Source: Halobacillus_A sp043497005 (GTDB taxonomy: Bacteria; Bacillota; Bacilli; Bacillales; Halobacillaceae). From it: a stretch of 64,000 nt of DNA. Made by a program: the position numbers and the translations under genes. Under the pieces are notes generated by a model. It had not been told where the DNA came from, made no database searches, and was given only the letters and a program-made list of their open reading frames with translations. Positions 34,691 to 43,641 of this stretch are shown one piece after another; the first letter of the stretch is position 1; the number at the start of each line of letters is the position of its first letter. The stretch lies in the NCBI RefSeq assembly GCF_043497005.1, contig NZ_JBIEKE010000003.1, positions 1 to 64,000 of the forward strand, given 5' to 3'.

Positions 34691-35878
34691 ATGGACGTAC
34701 AAGTAAGGGGAGGCGACTCCTTATGGTCTTATTCCAATACTTTTAATGTCCCTCTGCCTCTTATTATTAATTCCAATCCAACTATTAACCCTTCTATGTT
34801 ATCCATCGGACAAACCATTCAAATTCCTGGCTATCGACTGCAGCGTTACACCATTTTACAAGGAGATACTTTTTATAAAATTGCTACAAGAAATCGAATC
34901 TCCATTGATGGTTTATTTTTAGTTAATCCCGGCGTAAACCCAAAGGAATTGCAAATCGGTCAGACCGTGAACATTCCTAAACGTATCACCACTACCATAA
35001 TTAATCCCCGTCAAAATTATGATTTTAAAATGTTGACAGCTGATTTAGAAGTCTTGGGTCAGCTTTATCCTTTTATGAGAAGAAGGACGATTGGGCACAG
35101 CGTGATGGGGAAAGATCTTATAGAAATTCAAATTGGCAATGGAGACAAAATCGTACATTGGAACGGTGCTTTTCATGCCTACGAATGGATTACTACATCA
35201 GTGATCATGGAGTTCATAAACACCTATTTACTAGCGCTTACGAATAATGAGACGATACGCGGCCGTTTCATGTTCCCTTTCTACGATCAAGTTACTTTAT
35301 CCATCGTGCCGATGGTTGACCCTGATGGTGTAGAACTCGTCTTAAATGGCCCCCCCGACGGCTCTTATGGGGAAGAAGCTTTGCAAATCAATGGAGGGAG
35401 TACTGATTTTAGCGGGTGGAAAGCGAACATAAGAGGTGTAGACTTAAACAATCAATTCCCAGCTAATTGGGAAATTGAAGCTGAGCGTAAACCTAAACAA
35501 CCAGCTCCTAGAGATTTCCCCGGATACGCACCTCTGACCGAACCAGAAAGCGTCGCCATGGCCGAATTAGCCGGCGAATTAAATTTCGAAAAGATGCTTG
35601 CCTTCCACACGCAGGGTGAAGTCATTTACTGGGGATTTGAAAACCTTGAACCCCCAAGAGCCCGTGAAATTGTGAATGAATTTTCAAGAGTTAGCGGCTA
35701 CGAACCTATTCGTTATGTTGATAGCTTCGCCGGCTATAAAGACTGGTTCGTACAGGACTTTCGAGAGCCAGGGTTCACGGTTGAGCTTGGCCAGGGAATC
35801 AACCCCCTCCCAATAACTCAATTTGATGAAATTTATCAAAAAACACTCGGAATCTTTTTAGCAAGTATGTATATTTAG
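34691..35878 (+). CDS. LysM plus M14 carboxypeptidase (gamma-D-glutamyl-DAP peptidase type)
   Basis: 395 residues. Two LysM modules (about 1-47 and 50-97) bind peptidoglycan. The M14 zinc peptidase follows: HxxE in FHAYEWIT, Arg/Asn site RGVDLNNQFPANWE, His in LAFHTQGEVIYWG, catalytic Glu in EPGFTVELGQG. It matches Bacillus YqgT/ENP1, which cuts the D-Glu-mDAP bond of spore or cell-wall peptides. No signal peptide, as for ENP1 in spores. GTGGAGGAGGTC precedes the ATG. Confidence 0.88.
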   Translation: MDVQVRGGDSLWSYSNTFNVPLPLIINSNPTINPSMLSIGQTIQIPGYRLQRYTILQGDTFYKIATRNRISIDGLFLVNPGVNPKELQIGQTVNIPKRITTTIINPRQNYDFKMLTADLEVLGQLYPFMRRRTIGHSVMGKDLIEIQIGNGDKIVHWNGAFHAYEWITTSVIMEFINTYLLALTNNETIRGRFMFPFYDQVTLSIVPMVDPDGVELVLNGPPDGSYGEEALQINGGSTDFSGWKANIRGVDLNNQFPANWEIEAERKPKQPAPRDFPGYAPLTEPESVAMAELAGELNFEKMLAFHTQGEVIYWGFENLEPPRAREIVNEFSRVSGYEPIRYVDSFAGYKDWFVQDFREPGFTVELGQGINPLPITQFDEIYQKTLGIFLASMYI

Positions 35879-35925
35879 AATCATTAGGGGCGGTTCCTTT
35901 TGGTGCTTTACTATAGCAACAAATA

Positions 35926-35960
35926 AAGCGATGCGCACAATTTGTGAGCATCGCTTGTCT
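35926..35960. terminator. Terminator between M14 gene and YflT-like gene
   Basis: AAGCGATGC and GCATCGCTT pair with a 12-base loop; a T-rich tail follows on the plus strand. Confidence 0.75.
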
Positions 35961-35965
35961 TTTCC

Positions 35966-36307
35966 CTATATTTTATCCTTATCCATGTGGCCATCATGCT
36001 TTTTCAAAATAGCCAGCGCTTCATTATAATCATCTTTATCTACATCAAACTGGAGCAGATGCGTAAGATGGTCTGTTTCTGGTGGTGTATCCTCATCAGT
36101 AGTATTTTTGTTAGGTTTAATAAAATCTTTAAAACCAGCTACTCCGGCTGTAGTACCTTGGTTTAATACCGGAACAACTCCTGTTAATCGAGATTCTTCC
36201 GGGATAGGCTCCATAAAAGGATTCGATATAGAAAGCTTCTGGAGTGAAGCCTTTGCACTTTCTGCATCATTTTCAGTTTTGAAAAAAGCCTCAATATGCT
36301 TTTTCAT
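35966..36307 (-). CDS. Small stress-protein-like protein (YflT-type N-terminus)
   Basis: 113 residues. KKHIEAFFKTENDAESAKASL resembles the opening of YflT/GspM-type general stress proteins, and VPVLNQGTTAGVAGF is a glycine-rich middle. Predicted cytoplasmic. The start at 36307 follows GAGAGGG. The family call is tentative; general stress control is inference. Confidence 0.5.
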   Translation of the reverse strand: MKKHIEAFFKTENDAESAKASLQKLSISNPFMEPIPEESRLTGVVPVLNQGTTAGVAGFKDFIKPNKNTTDEDTPPETDHLTHLLQFDVDKDDYNEALAILKKHDGHMDKDKI

Positions 36308-36415
36308 CGGTCTAACCCTCTCCTTTATACATGAGATTCGATTCAATACTTACACTATTCCCCAAATAACATGAACTATAACTTTAGAGCAGCTGTTTTC
36401 TATGTAGACGATAAA

Positions 36416-36442
36416 AACCCCTTTCAAAAGAAAGAGGCTCCC
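36416..36442 (-). terminator. Terminator after argH
   Basis: On the minus strand CCTCTTTC and GAAAGGGG pair around TTTT and are followed by five Ts. Confidence 0.75.
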
Positions 36443-36445
36443 CTA

Positions 36446-37819
36446 TTAATTAATATGCTTTTTAGCGAGTGCAAGTTGTTCCTTCACCTGCTCAAATCCA
36501 GTACCGCCCTCACTTGCTCGAGCAGCTACAACGTGATCAGGCGCTAATTTTTCATAAATGTCTTCTTCAAACAACTTAGAGAACTGCTGATACTCTTCAA
36601 GCTTTAAATCAAGCAAATACTTGCCTTGCTCAATCGCATACAGCACCACTTGACCGATGACTGAATGAGCTTCACGGAACGGCAGCCCTTTAACAGCTAA
36701 ATAATCTGCGATGTCTGTAGCATTAGAGTAATCTTCATTGACCGCCTGACGCATATTCGCATCCTTTACTTCCATAGAAGCCAGCATAGGGGCCAATAAG
36801 GAAAGTGCCCCGTCTAACGTTTCTACCGTGTCAAACATGCCTTCCTTGTCTTCCTGCATATCCTTGTTATAGGCAAGCGGAAGACCTTTAAGTAATGTAA
36901 GTAATCCCATTAAATTTCCATAAATACGACCAGTCTTCCCGCGAAGAAGTTCCGGTACATCCGGGTTCTTCTTCTGAGGCATGATGCTGGAGCCTGTACA
37001 AAACGCATCATCTAACTCTACAAAATCAAACTCCTGGCTGCTCCAAAGAATTAACTCCTCAGAAAGTCTGGAAATATGGGTAATTAAAATGGAGGAAATC
37101 GACAAGAATTCGAGAATAAAATCACGGTCACTGACGGCGTCTAATGAGTTAGGATAAACGTTCTCAAATCCGAGCGCCTCTGCTGTCATCTTTCGATCGA
37201 CAGGATAAGGCGTTCCCGCAAGCGCTGCAGCTCCAAGTGGAGACCAATCAATTCGTTTGATGCTGTCTTGAAGACGTTCTTTGTCACGCTCAAACATCCA
37301 GAAATAAGCTAATAAATGATGAGCAAAAGAGACAGGCTGGGCACGCTGTAAGTGCGTATACCCTGGTATTATGGTATCGACATGCTGTTCTGCTTGATCG
37401 GCCAACGATTTCTGAACAGCCTCCACTAAACCGATCAGCTGATTTGTTTTCTCTTTTAAATATAAGTGCATATCTGTAGCTACTTGATCATTACGGCTTC
37501 TGCCTGTATGAAGCTTTCCTCCCACAGGACCAATCTCCTCAATCAGCAGCCTTTCAATATTCATGTGTATGTCTTCATCTTCTACAGAAAATTCCACATC
37601 ATCATTCTCAATTTTTTTCTCAATCGTCTGCAGTCCTTCTTTTATCTGCGCTGCTTCTTCCTCAGAAATGATGCTGCACTTGCCCAGCATTTCTACGTGC
37701 GCTTTGCTGCCCTGAATATCTTGTAATGCTAGTTTAACGTCAAAACCGATCGAAGAGGTATACTCTTCGACCAGCTTATCTGTTGGTTTTGTAAATCTTC
37801 CGCCCCAAAGCTTACTCAT
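36446..37819 (-). CDS. argH: Argininosuccinate lyase
   Basis: Splits argininosuccinate to arginine and fumarate. 457 residues, cytoplasmic tetramer. The fumarase-superfamily signature GSSIMPQKKNPDVPE and the SRNDQVATD motif are present. It overlaps the end of argG by 8 bases, so it is translated from the same mRNA and shares the T-box leader. Confidence 0.96.
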   Translation of the reverse strand: MSKLWGGRFTKPTDKLVEEYTSSIGFDVKLALQDIQGSKAHVEMLGKCSIISEEEAAQIKEGLQTIEKKIENDDVEFSVEDEDIHMNIERLLIEEIGPVGGKLHTGRSRNDQVATDMHLYLKEKTNQLIGLVEAVQKSLADQAEQHVDTIIPGYTHLQRAQPVSFAHHLLAYFWMFERDKERLQDSIKRIDWSPLGAAALAGTPYPVDRKMTAEALGFENVYPNSLDAVSDRDFILEFLSISSILITHISRLSEELILWSSQEFDFVELDDAFCTGSSIMPQKKNPDVPELLRGKTGRIYGNLMGLLTLLKGLPLAYNKDMQEDKEGMFDTVETLDGALSLLAPMLASMEVKDANMRQAVNEDYSNATDIADYLAVKGLPFREAHSVIGQVVLYAIEQGKYLLDLKLEEYQQFSKLFEEDIYEKLAPDHVVAARASEGGTGFEQVKEQLALAKKHIN

Positions 37820-39050
37820 TCACACTCACCGGCACTTTCTTTGCTTTAATTTCTTTTGCTTTATGCACATCTGCATTCACTTTTGTTGGCAATCCCCATA
37901 GTTTAATGAATCCTACAGCTGCATCGTGGTCAAAAGCATCATCTTTTGAATACGTGGAAAGCTCTTCATTATAAAGACTAACTGGAGATTTCTTCCCTAT
38001 TACATTGTAATGGCCTTTAAACAGCTTCACTTTAACCGTTCCTGTAACGACTTGCTGGGTTTCTTCCACAAATGCCTGAAGTGCTGGCTGAAGTGGAGAA
38101 TACCATAGGCCGTCGTAAATCATTTTGGACATTTGCTGTTCAACGTTTACTTTATATTGAGAAACTTCTCTCGTTAACGTAATAAACTCAAGCTCTTTAT
38201 GCGCATTGATTAAAATCATAGCTGCTGGATTTTCATAAACCTCTCTGGACTTAATTCCAACGAGACGGTTTTCCGTATGATCAATACGTCCCACTCCGTG
38301 CATACCACCTAAGTCGTTTAGCTTCTCAATAAGAGGTACAAGATCCATCGACTGCCCATCCAATGCAACAGGAATCCCTTGATCGAACTCGATTTCAATC
38401 GTATCTGGTGTATCTGGTGTTTTCTCAATTGGATTTGTCCAGGCGTACGCCGCTTCAGGTGCTTCCATCCAAGGATCTTCAAGCACACCTGCTTCACAGG
38501 CACGTCCCCAGATATTCGCATCAATAGAAAAAGGGTTTTCTAGATTAACAGGGATTGGAATCCCTTTTTCTTCTGCATACTTAATTTGCTCATCACGTGT
38601 CATACCCCATTCTCTTACCGGAGCAATCACTTCCAAGTCAGGGTTTAACGCTTGAATGGAAACTTCAAATCTTACCTGATCATTCCCTTTACCTGTACAG
38701 CCGTGAGCCACGGCTACTGCACCTTCCTGTTCTGCCACCTCAACCAGCAGTTTAGAAATTAAAGGACGGGACAGCGCTGAAGATAAGGGATATTTCCCTT
38801 CATAAAGTGCATTTGCCTTCAGAGCCGGCATTAGATAGTCTTGTGCCAGCATTTCCTTTGCATCTACCATGATCGCCTTAATAGCCCCAACATCAAGCGC
38901 TTTTTGACGAATGGCTTCAAGATCCTTCCCTTCGCCCACATCAAGTCCAAGAGCAATCACATCGTACCCGTACTTCTCTTGAATCCACTTCACTGAAATC
39001 GATGTGTCCAATCCGCCTGAATATGCTAATACTACCTTTGGTTTTGCCAT
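37812..39050 (-). CDS. argG: Argininosuccinate synthase
   Basis: ATP-dependent ligation of citrulline and aspartate. About 412 residues; N-terminal PP-loop AYSGGLDTS and the family blocks HGCTGKGNDQVRFE and YNVEQQM-like C-terminal region. The start at 39050 follows AAGGAGGCATTTACT. First gene of argGH; its leader is a T-box riboswitch, unlike the AhrC-controlled B. subtilis operon. Confidence 0.96.
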   Translation of the reverse strand: MAKPKVVLAYSGGLDTSISVKWIQEKYGYDVIALGLDVGEGKDLEAIRQKALDVGAIKAIMVDAKEMLAQDYLMPALKANALYEGKYPLSSALSRPLISKLLVEVAEQEGAVAVAHGCTGKGNDQVRFEVSIQALNPDLEVIAPVREWGMTRDEQIKYAEEKGIPIPVNLENPFSIDANIWGRACEAGVLEDPWMEAPEAAYAWTNPIEKTPDTPDTIEIEFDQGIPVALDGQSMDLVPLIEKLNDLGGMHGVGRIDHTENRLVGIKSREVYENPAAMILINAHKELEFITLTREVSQYKVNVEQQMSKMIYDGLWYSPLQPALQAFVEETQQVVTGTVKVKLFKGHYNVIGKKSPVSLYNEELSTYSKDDAFDHDAAVGFIKLWGLPTKVNADVHKAKEIKAKKVPVSVNE

Positions 39051-39093
39051 AGTAAATGCCTCCTTATAAATTTCCGTATATTTTCCATCAAAA

Positions 39094-39335
39094 AAGTCCG
39101 CCTCTTCTTGCACAAGAGACGGACTTCATAACATCCGCGGTACCACTCTAATTGTCTATGAAAATAGACCAACTCGTATGCTGATAACGGGTGCTCCCGG
39201 CTCTGACTACTGTTGTTTCACCAGAACTTCTCAGAAGGGCGTTTCAACGTATTTCGAATACCAGGCTTTCACCACCCCTGATTCGCTGTCATTCTTCATA
39301 CATCTACTCTCTTCATCGCAGAATCTTTTTTCGTG
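39094..39335 (-). promoter_or_regulatory. T-box riboswitch of argGH, Arg (CGC) specifier
   Basis: The minus-strand leader holds stem I with the distal GGTGAAAGCC region, then TGAAACGCCCTTCTGAG, in which CGC (39239-39241) occupies the specifier position: an arginine codon. The T-box core AGAGTGGTACCGCGG spans 39135-39150 and the terminator AAGTCCG..CGGACTT plus six Ts is at 39088-39126. Uncharged tRNA-Arg should pair with the specifier and the TGGT of the core and prevent termination. Confidence 0.92.
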
Positions 39336-39483
39336 TTCATTTCTGTATGTTTATTACTAATTGTTTATAATTATACATAGATATTTTTAGAAGTCAACGG
39401 TTTAATTCAAATTTTTTTATAAGAGATTTAATTCCTATTAGGTAAGGGTTGATGTGCTCTTTCTCTTTTATTAAGGCAAATAA

Positions 39484-39516
39484 AAAAAGAAGCAACTTTA
39501 CATTGCTTCTTTTTTA
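39484..39516. terminator. Terminator after the copper-binding protein gene
   Basis: AAGAAGCAA and TTGCTTCTT pair around a short loop with A and T runs on both sides; it works in both directions. Confidence 0.75.
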
Positions 39517-39527
39517 TTTATTGTATA

Positions 39528-39857
39528 TTATGCAACGAGCTTCTTGCATTCTTCTGCACACGCGTAGCAAGCTTCTGCACACTGCTGGCAATGATCATGA
39601 TCATGCTTCTTACATTCATTCCCGCATGATTCACAAATCTTTGCACAAGCCTCAGCTAATTCCGATACAAAAGGAGTTCCTCTCGTTAAGGCTTGTTCTA
39701 GAAAACTGCAAATATCAGCGCATTCGCGATCTGTACGGATACATTCAGCCATCATCTTCACATCATCTTCTTGTAAACAAGCGTCATAGCAATGATTACA
39801 AGCTTCCATACATTCATGTAATTTTTCGATCGCCGATTGATACTTTAAGTGAGACAT
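39528..39857 (-). CDS. Cys-rich four-helix bundle copper storage protein (Csp/YhjQ-like)
   Basis: 109 residues with about 16 Cys spaced along four amphipathic helices (MEACNHCYDAC, ECADICSFL, CAKICESCGNECKK, CQQCAEACYACAEECKK). This is the Csp3/YhjQ cytosolic copper-storage pattern, in which cysteines line the helix core and bind Cu(I). No signal peptide. No copper ATPase or CsoR is nearby. Confidence 0.85.
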   Translation of the reverse strand: MSHLKYQSAIEKLHECMEACNHCYDACLQEDDVKMMAECIRTDRECADICSFLEQALTRGTPFVSELAEACAKICESCGNECKKHDHDHCQQCAEACYACAEECKKLVA

Positions 39858-39952
39858 TATTATCCTCCTATTAAAAGTAGTTGTATTAACCTATTTTCCA
39901 CCTTCGGGAAAGGTTAAACCCTACATTATGTTCCCCAGTAATTGTGCAGATA

Positions 39953-40500
39953 TTATGCATTTTCAATATAATGATCCAAGTGTTTTTCTAATTCGTCTAG
40001 ATACCTATGGATCGAGGGAGCTTTTTTCACGTTAAAGCAAGCAAAAGTTTTAATTGGTTCCATACCTACATATTTATGGACAAGATGCAGGGGAAATAAC
40101 GTATCTTCAACACTTCTGCCTTCAAAAAAATGCGTGCGATCCCCAAACGCTTCAGCAGGAGCATTCCAAGTCGTAGAAAACATATACTTTCTTCCATGAA
40201 GCAGCCCACCTGTCCCATACTGGGTTTTGTTACCTTCAAATACACCCCGTATTCATGGACCTCATCAAAATACTTCTTAAATAAGGCGGGCACACTATAA
40301 CAGTAGATCGGCGTTTGATAGATCACGATATCTGCCCACTTCACCTTCTCTTGCTCTATCTTCTTTTCATAACCATTTTGTATAATCGTTTTTTTAACAT
40401 TATGACGCCGGTTAAAATATTCACACAAGAAATGAAATAACGTGTGATTTAATTCTCCTCTGGAATGATCATAATATTCATGGCCGTTGATAATTAACAC
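39953..40500 (-). pseudogene. Flavodoxin-fold NAD(P)H oxidoreductase, frameshifted
   Basis: The first frame (from GTG at 40500) encodes MLIINGHEYYDHSRGELNHT to YFDEVHEYG; the second picks up at FEGNKTQYGTGGLLHG to the C-terminus, with TTWNAPAEAF. Together they read as one quinone reductase/NAD(P)H oxidoreductase of about 180 residues. The break falls at a run of four Gs (plus strand CCCC, 40246-40249): one missing base restores the frame. Either a young pseudogene or a sequencing error. Confidence 0.8.
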
Positions 40501-40781
40501 ATTTGCGATGACTGCTCATCCTTTCTCTTCCTTAATCCCTCGAAAGTATGTAAGGAAGGTTGCTCTTTAGGTCACATTTCTATGATAATTTACCCTTTTC
40601 TTCTATTTTATAGTTCTGCAATGGCTTGCATAGTTATCAGTTCATTGCTTAACGGCAAACTTAACAATGTGCTATTTCTCTTCTCTTGCGAACATTGTAG
40701 AAATTTTTGTTGTTTAAAAGGAGTGAAAAGACGGTATAAGCTAATATATAGCAATTAAATCTATCCATGGAGGAGATTTGA

Positions 40782-40883
40782 GTGAAAATCAAAGTAAGTA
40801 ACTGGAGGATGTTATCGAAGCAGGAACAAATTTATATTTTACGAAAGATTAGTCAACAGCCTAAACTATTAGCCGCTCGTTAA
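40782..40883 (+). CDS. Small protein of 33 residues
   Basis: GTG start 6 bases after GGAGGAG; frame MKIKVSNWRMLSKQEQIYIL, then a basic tail ending LAAR. Basic and amphipathic in character. No family recognised. It sits alone in an intergenic stretch (40501-41041) that otherwise shows no gene. Confidence 0.4.
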   Translation: MKIKVSNWRMLSKQEQIYILRKISQQPKLLAAR

Positions 40884-41041
40884 CCGATAATGAGAAATCC
40901 ACGCCTGGAAAGGAAGTCGCTTATCATTTTTTATTCATGGAACATATAATTGGAAAGATGGGTTTTGATAAAATTATGCAGCAATTGACTTGTCACTACA
41001 CTCTACTAACTCTGAACTCTTTACTTATAAAAAGTATTGGA

Positions 41042-41197
41042 CTAACGTTTCTGATCGATAGGAGAAATTAACTTATCAGGCTCAGCGTATATATCATACA
41101 AAACCGTCTTTCCTATTCTTCTATTATTAATAGATGGTTCTGCATACCCACGCCTCTGATTAACTACTGTGTCTCTTTCCTCCATTCTCCGTTCCAT
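41042..41197 (-). CDS. Hypothetical small charged protein
   Basis: 51 residues, Arg and Glu rich (MERRMEERDTVVNQRRGYAE). GGAG lies 8 bases before the ATG at 41197. It starts shortly after the methyltransferase stop, so it may be cotranscribed. No family recognised; the coding status is uncertain. Confidence 0.35.
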   Translation of the reverse strand: MERRMEERDTVVNQRRGYAEPSINNRRIGKTVLYDIYAEPDKLISPIDQKR

Positions 41198-41239
41198 ATC
41201 ATTGTCTCCACTCCTCTCGCAACTGTTTCTAGACAACTT

Positions 41240-41977
41240 TTAATTTCCTCGTTTTTCACAGGAGAACATTAGAAATAATGGAATTCGCCTGCGTCGTTCA
41301 TATTCCCCTTTCTCTAGATAGTTACTGTTTGGTTTTCCCTCTCTCACATCGTTCACGTGAAACCCTGCCTGTTGAAGAAGTGAAAAATAGTCTTCAAACG
41401 TGCGATGATACTTCACGACGTATTGTTGAATCCAAGGTTCTATACGCTTTCCCGTTTTAAAGTAATCGTCCACGATCCAATCCGAACGTACTCTCTCCTT
41501 ACCCGCACTTTTCATGGAAGACGTAAGAACAGGGTGTTGAACAGAAAATACGAACTTTCCATCTTCTCGAAGAGTTCTGTGTATTTCATGTAGTACTTTG
41601 TGAAGGTTCTTTATGTAATGAAAAACTAACCGCGAGATTACGAGATCAAATTCCCCCTCTGGATATTCCCAATTCTCTAAAGACGAACGCATTACATCTC
41701 CGTTGACACAATCAAGATTAGCTTCAGCAGCTTTAATCATATTAGCTGAAGCATCAACCCCCAAATACCAAGCACAGCCTCTATCCACTAATTTCTTTCC
41801 AAAGCGTCCATCACCACACCCTAAATCCAGTATATTCTCACCTGCCACCTCACCAATCAAATTGTTGAACACAGGTTCTTCTATAGAATGATTTGGACTC
41901 TCTATGCGGTTTCTTCGTTTTAAATAGGCATTAAAAAATTCATTCTGATCATAAACGGATGAACCTTTATATTCCAT
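41240..41977 (-). CDS. SAM-dependent methyltransferase
   Basis: 245 residues of the class I fold. SAM motif ILDLGCGDGRFGKKL, motif II near LGVDASANMIK and the acidic residue in CVNGDVM. Residues 165-245 form a C-terminal lid. No substrate evident. GGAGGAAGTTACTTC precedes the ATG. Divergent from the MFS exporter, with an operator-like palindrome between. Confidence 0.82.
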   Translation of the reverse strand: MEYKGSSVYDQNEFFNAYLKRRNRIESPNHSIEEPVFNNLIGEVAGENILDLGCGDGRFGKKLVDRGCAWYLGVDASANMIKAAEANLDCVNGDVMRSSLENWEYPEGEFDLVISRLVFHYIKNLHKVLHEIHRTLREDGKFVFSVQHPVLTSSMKSAGKERVRSDWIVDDYFKTGKRIEPWIQQYVVKYHRTFEDYFSLLQQAGFHVNDVREGKPNSNYLEKGEYERRRRIPLFLMFSCEKRGN

Positions 41978-42041
41978 GAAGTAACTTCCTCCTTCAGTTC
42001 TTCTTCCTCATCCAATTCGACATTGTTTCTGTAAGTCCTTC

Positions 42042-42097
42042 TTATCTATTAATAGATAATCACCATATTTGTCACACACAAATTGTAGGAGTATAAT
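42042..42097 (+). promoter_or_regulatory. Operator-like palindrome and promoter of the MFS gene
   Basis: TTATCTATTAATAGATAA (42042-42059) is an 18-base perfect palindrome. Ten bases on is TTGTCA (42069-42074), 17 bases, then TATAAT (42092-42097): a sigma-A promoter for the exporter. A TetR- or MarR-type regulator would fit the palindrome; no such gene is adjacent. Confidence 0.7.
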
Positions 42098-42163
42098 TTT
42101 TCATTAGGTCACTAAATAATGAGAGTCTTATAGATTTCCGTTTTACATAGAGGAGGGCAAGTT

Positions 42164-43579
42164 ATGGCACAAAATTACAGCAAAGTATTAATTGCTGGAT
42201 TATTGATTTCTGGTTCATTTATTACCATCTTAAACCAGACACTTATGATTACGGCAATCCCTCCTATCATGGAGGAAATGAATATAACAGCTAACACTGG
42301 CCAGTGGTTAACCACTGTCTTTATGCTCGTTAATGGGATTATGATTCCAATCAGTGCATTCTTAATTGAAAAATTCACAACTAGACAGCTCTTTATGACA
42401 GCAATGGGAGTCTTTGCTGCAGGTACAATAGTAGGAGGGCTTGCCACTAATTTTCCTGTACTATTAACAGGACGAATTATCCAATCGGCTGGGGCCGGTG
42501 TGATGCTGCCCTTAATGCAGACCGTCTTCCTTCTCATTTTCCCTGTTGAAAAGAGAGGAGCCGCTATGGGTTACATCGGGCTTGTCATTTCATTTGCGCC
42601 AGCGATCGGCCCGACCCTATCAGGCTGGGTTACCGCAAATTACTCATGGCGCTATCTATTTTGGTTCATTCTCCCACTAACTATTATCATGATCATCGTC
42701 GCATATAAAATACTTAGAAATGTTACCGAACTTAAAAACCCTAAAGTCGATCCTATTTCTATTATTTTATCTTCCTTCGGGTTTGGTGGCTTGCTTTACG
42801 GATTTACGAGCGCTGGAAATAATGGCTGGGATAGTCCAATGACGATTGGGACTCTAGCAGCAGGAGCCATTATCTTATTCGTCTTTATTCTTCGTCAGCT
42901 TCGTATGCACCACCCAATGCTGGAATTTCGTGTATTTAAATTGCGCACTTTTACAATTACGACAATTATAGGCATGGTCAGTTTCATGGGATTGATTGGA
43001 GCTGAAACGTTAATACCGTTATATATGCAGAACATGAGGGACTTTACAGCTTTAGAATCAGGGTTAGTCTTATTGCCAGGAGCGCTCATTTCCGGTTTAA
43101 TGTCGCCCATTACTGGAAGGATATTTGACCGAATAGGTGCTCGTTCACTTGCCATTGTGGGGCTGACCATCATGACAGGATCATCTCTTGCACTGGGATT
43201 GCTTGACACGGAAACTTCTTTAACTTACCTTATGATCGCTTATGCGATTCGGATGTTCGGATTATCTATGGTGATGATGCCTGTAACGACCGCTGGACTA
43301 AATGAACTGCCTCCTAAGCTTATCCCTCACGGGGCAGCGATGAATAATACGATGCGGCAAATTGCCGCATCAGTCGGTACAGCGATTCTTGTCACAGTAA
43401 TGACAACCACTGCTATGACTGCCGAGCAGCAGCAAACAAGAGAGAACCCTGAAATCTTTGGGGTAAATTTTGCCTTTATGGTAGTTACTGCTTTAACCTT
43501 TATCGCGTTAATTTTAGCGATATTTGTAAGAAGAACTTCACCACCAACTGACGAAGAATGGGATGCACAGCAGAAATAA
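42164..43579 (+). CDS. MFS drug exporter, DHA2 (EmrB/QacA) type
   Basis: 471 residues and about 14 hydrophobic segments, the DHA2 architecture. The motif C-type helix is GRIIQSAGAGVMLPLMQ. Proton-driven export of drugs or toxic metabolites across the membrane is the expected role. GAGGAGGGCAAGTT precedes the ATG. A terminator (GCACGAGA/TCTCGTGC) lies at 43591-43623. Confidence 0.88.
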   Translation: MAQNYSKVLIAGLLISGSFITILNQTLMITAIPPIMEEMNITANTGQWLTTVFMLVNGIMIPISAFLIEKFTTRQLFMTAMGVFAAGTIVGGLATNFPVLLTGRIIQSAGAGVMLPLMQTVFLLIFPVEKRGAAMGYIGLVISFAPAIGPTLSGWVTANYSWRYLFWFILPLTIIMIIVAYKILRNVTELKNPKVDPISIILSSFGFGGLLYGFTSAGNNGWDSPMTIGTLAAGAIILFVFILRQLRMHHPMLEFRVFKLRTFTITTIIGMVSFMGLIGAETLIPLYMQNMRDFTALESGLVLLPGALISGLMSPITGRIFDRIGARSLAIVGLTIMTGSSLALGLLDTETSLTYLMIAYAIRMFGLSMVMMPVTTAGLNELPPKLIPHGAAMNNTMRQIAASVGTAILVTVMTTTAMTAEQQQTRENPEIFGVNFAFMVVTALTFIALILAIFVRRTSPPTDEEWDAQQK

Positions 43580-43589
43580 CGCACAAAAA

Positions 43590-43625
43590 TAGCACGAGAG
43601 TACGATCACTATCGTTTCTCGTGCA
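43590..43625 (+). terminator. Terminator after the MFS gene
   Basis: GCACGAGA and TCTCGTGC pair around a loop of about 15 bases, 11 bases past the stop codon. Confidence 0.6.
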
Positions 43626-43641
43626 TATTTATGTTTATCAA

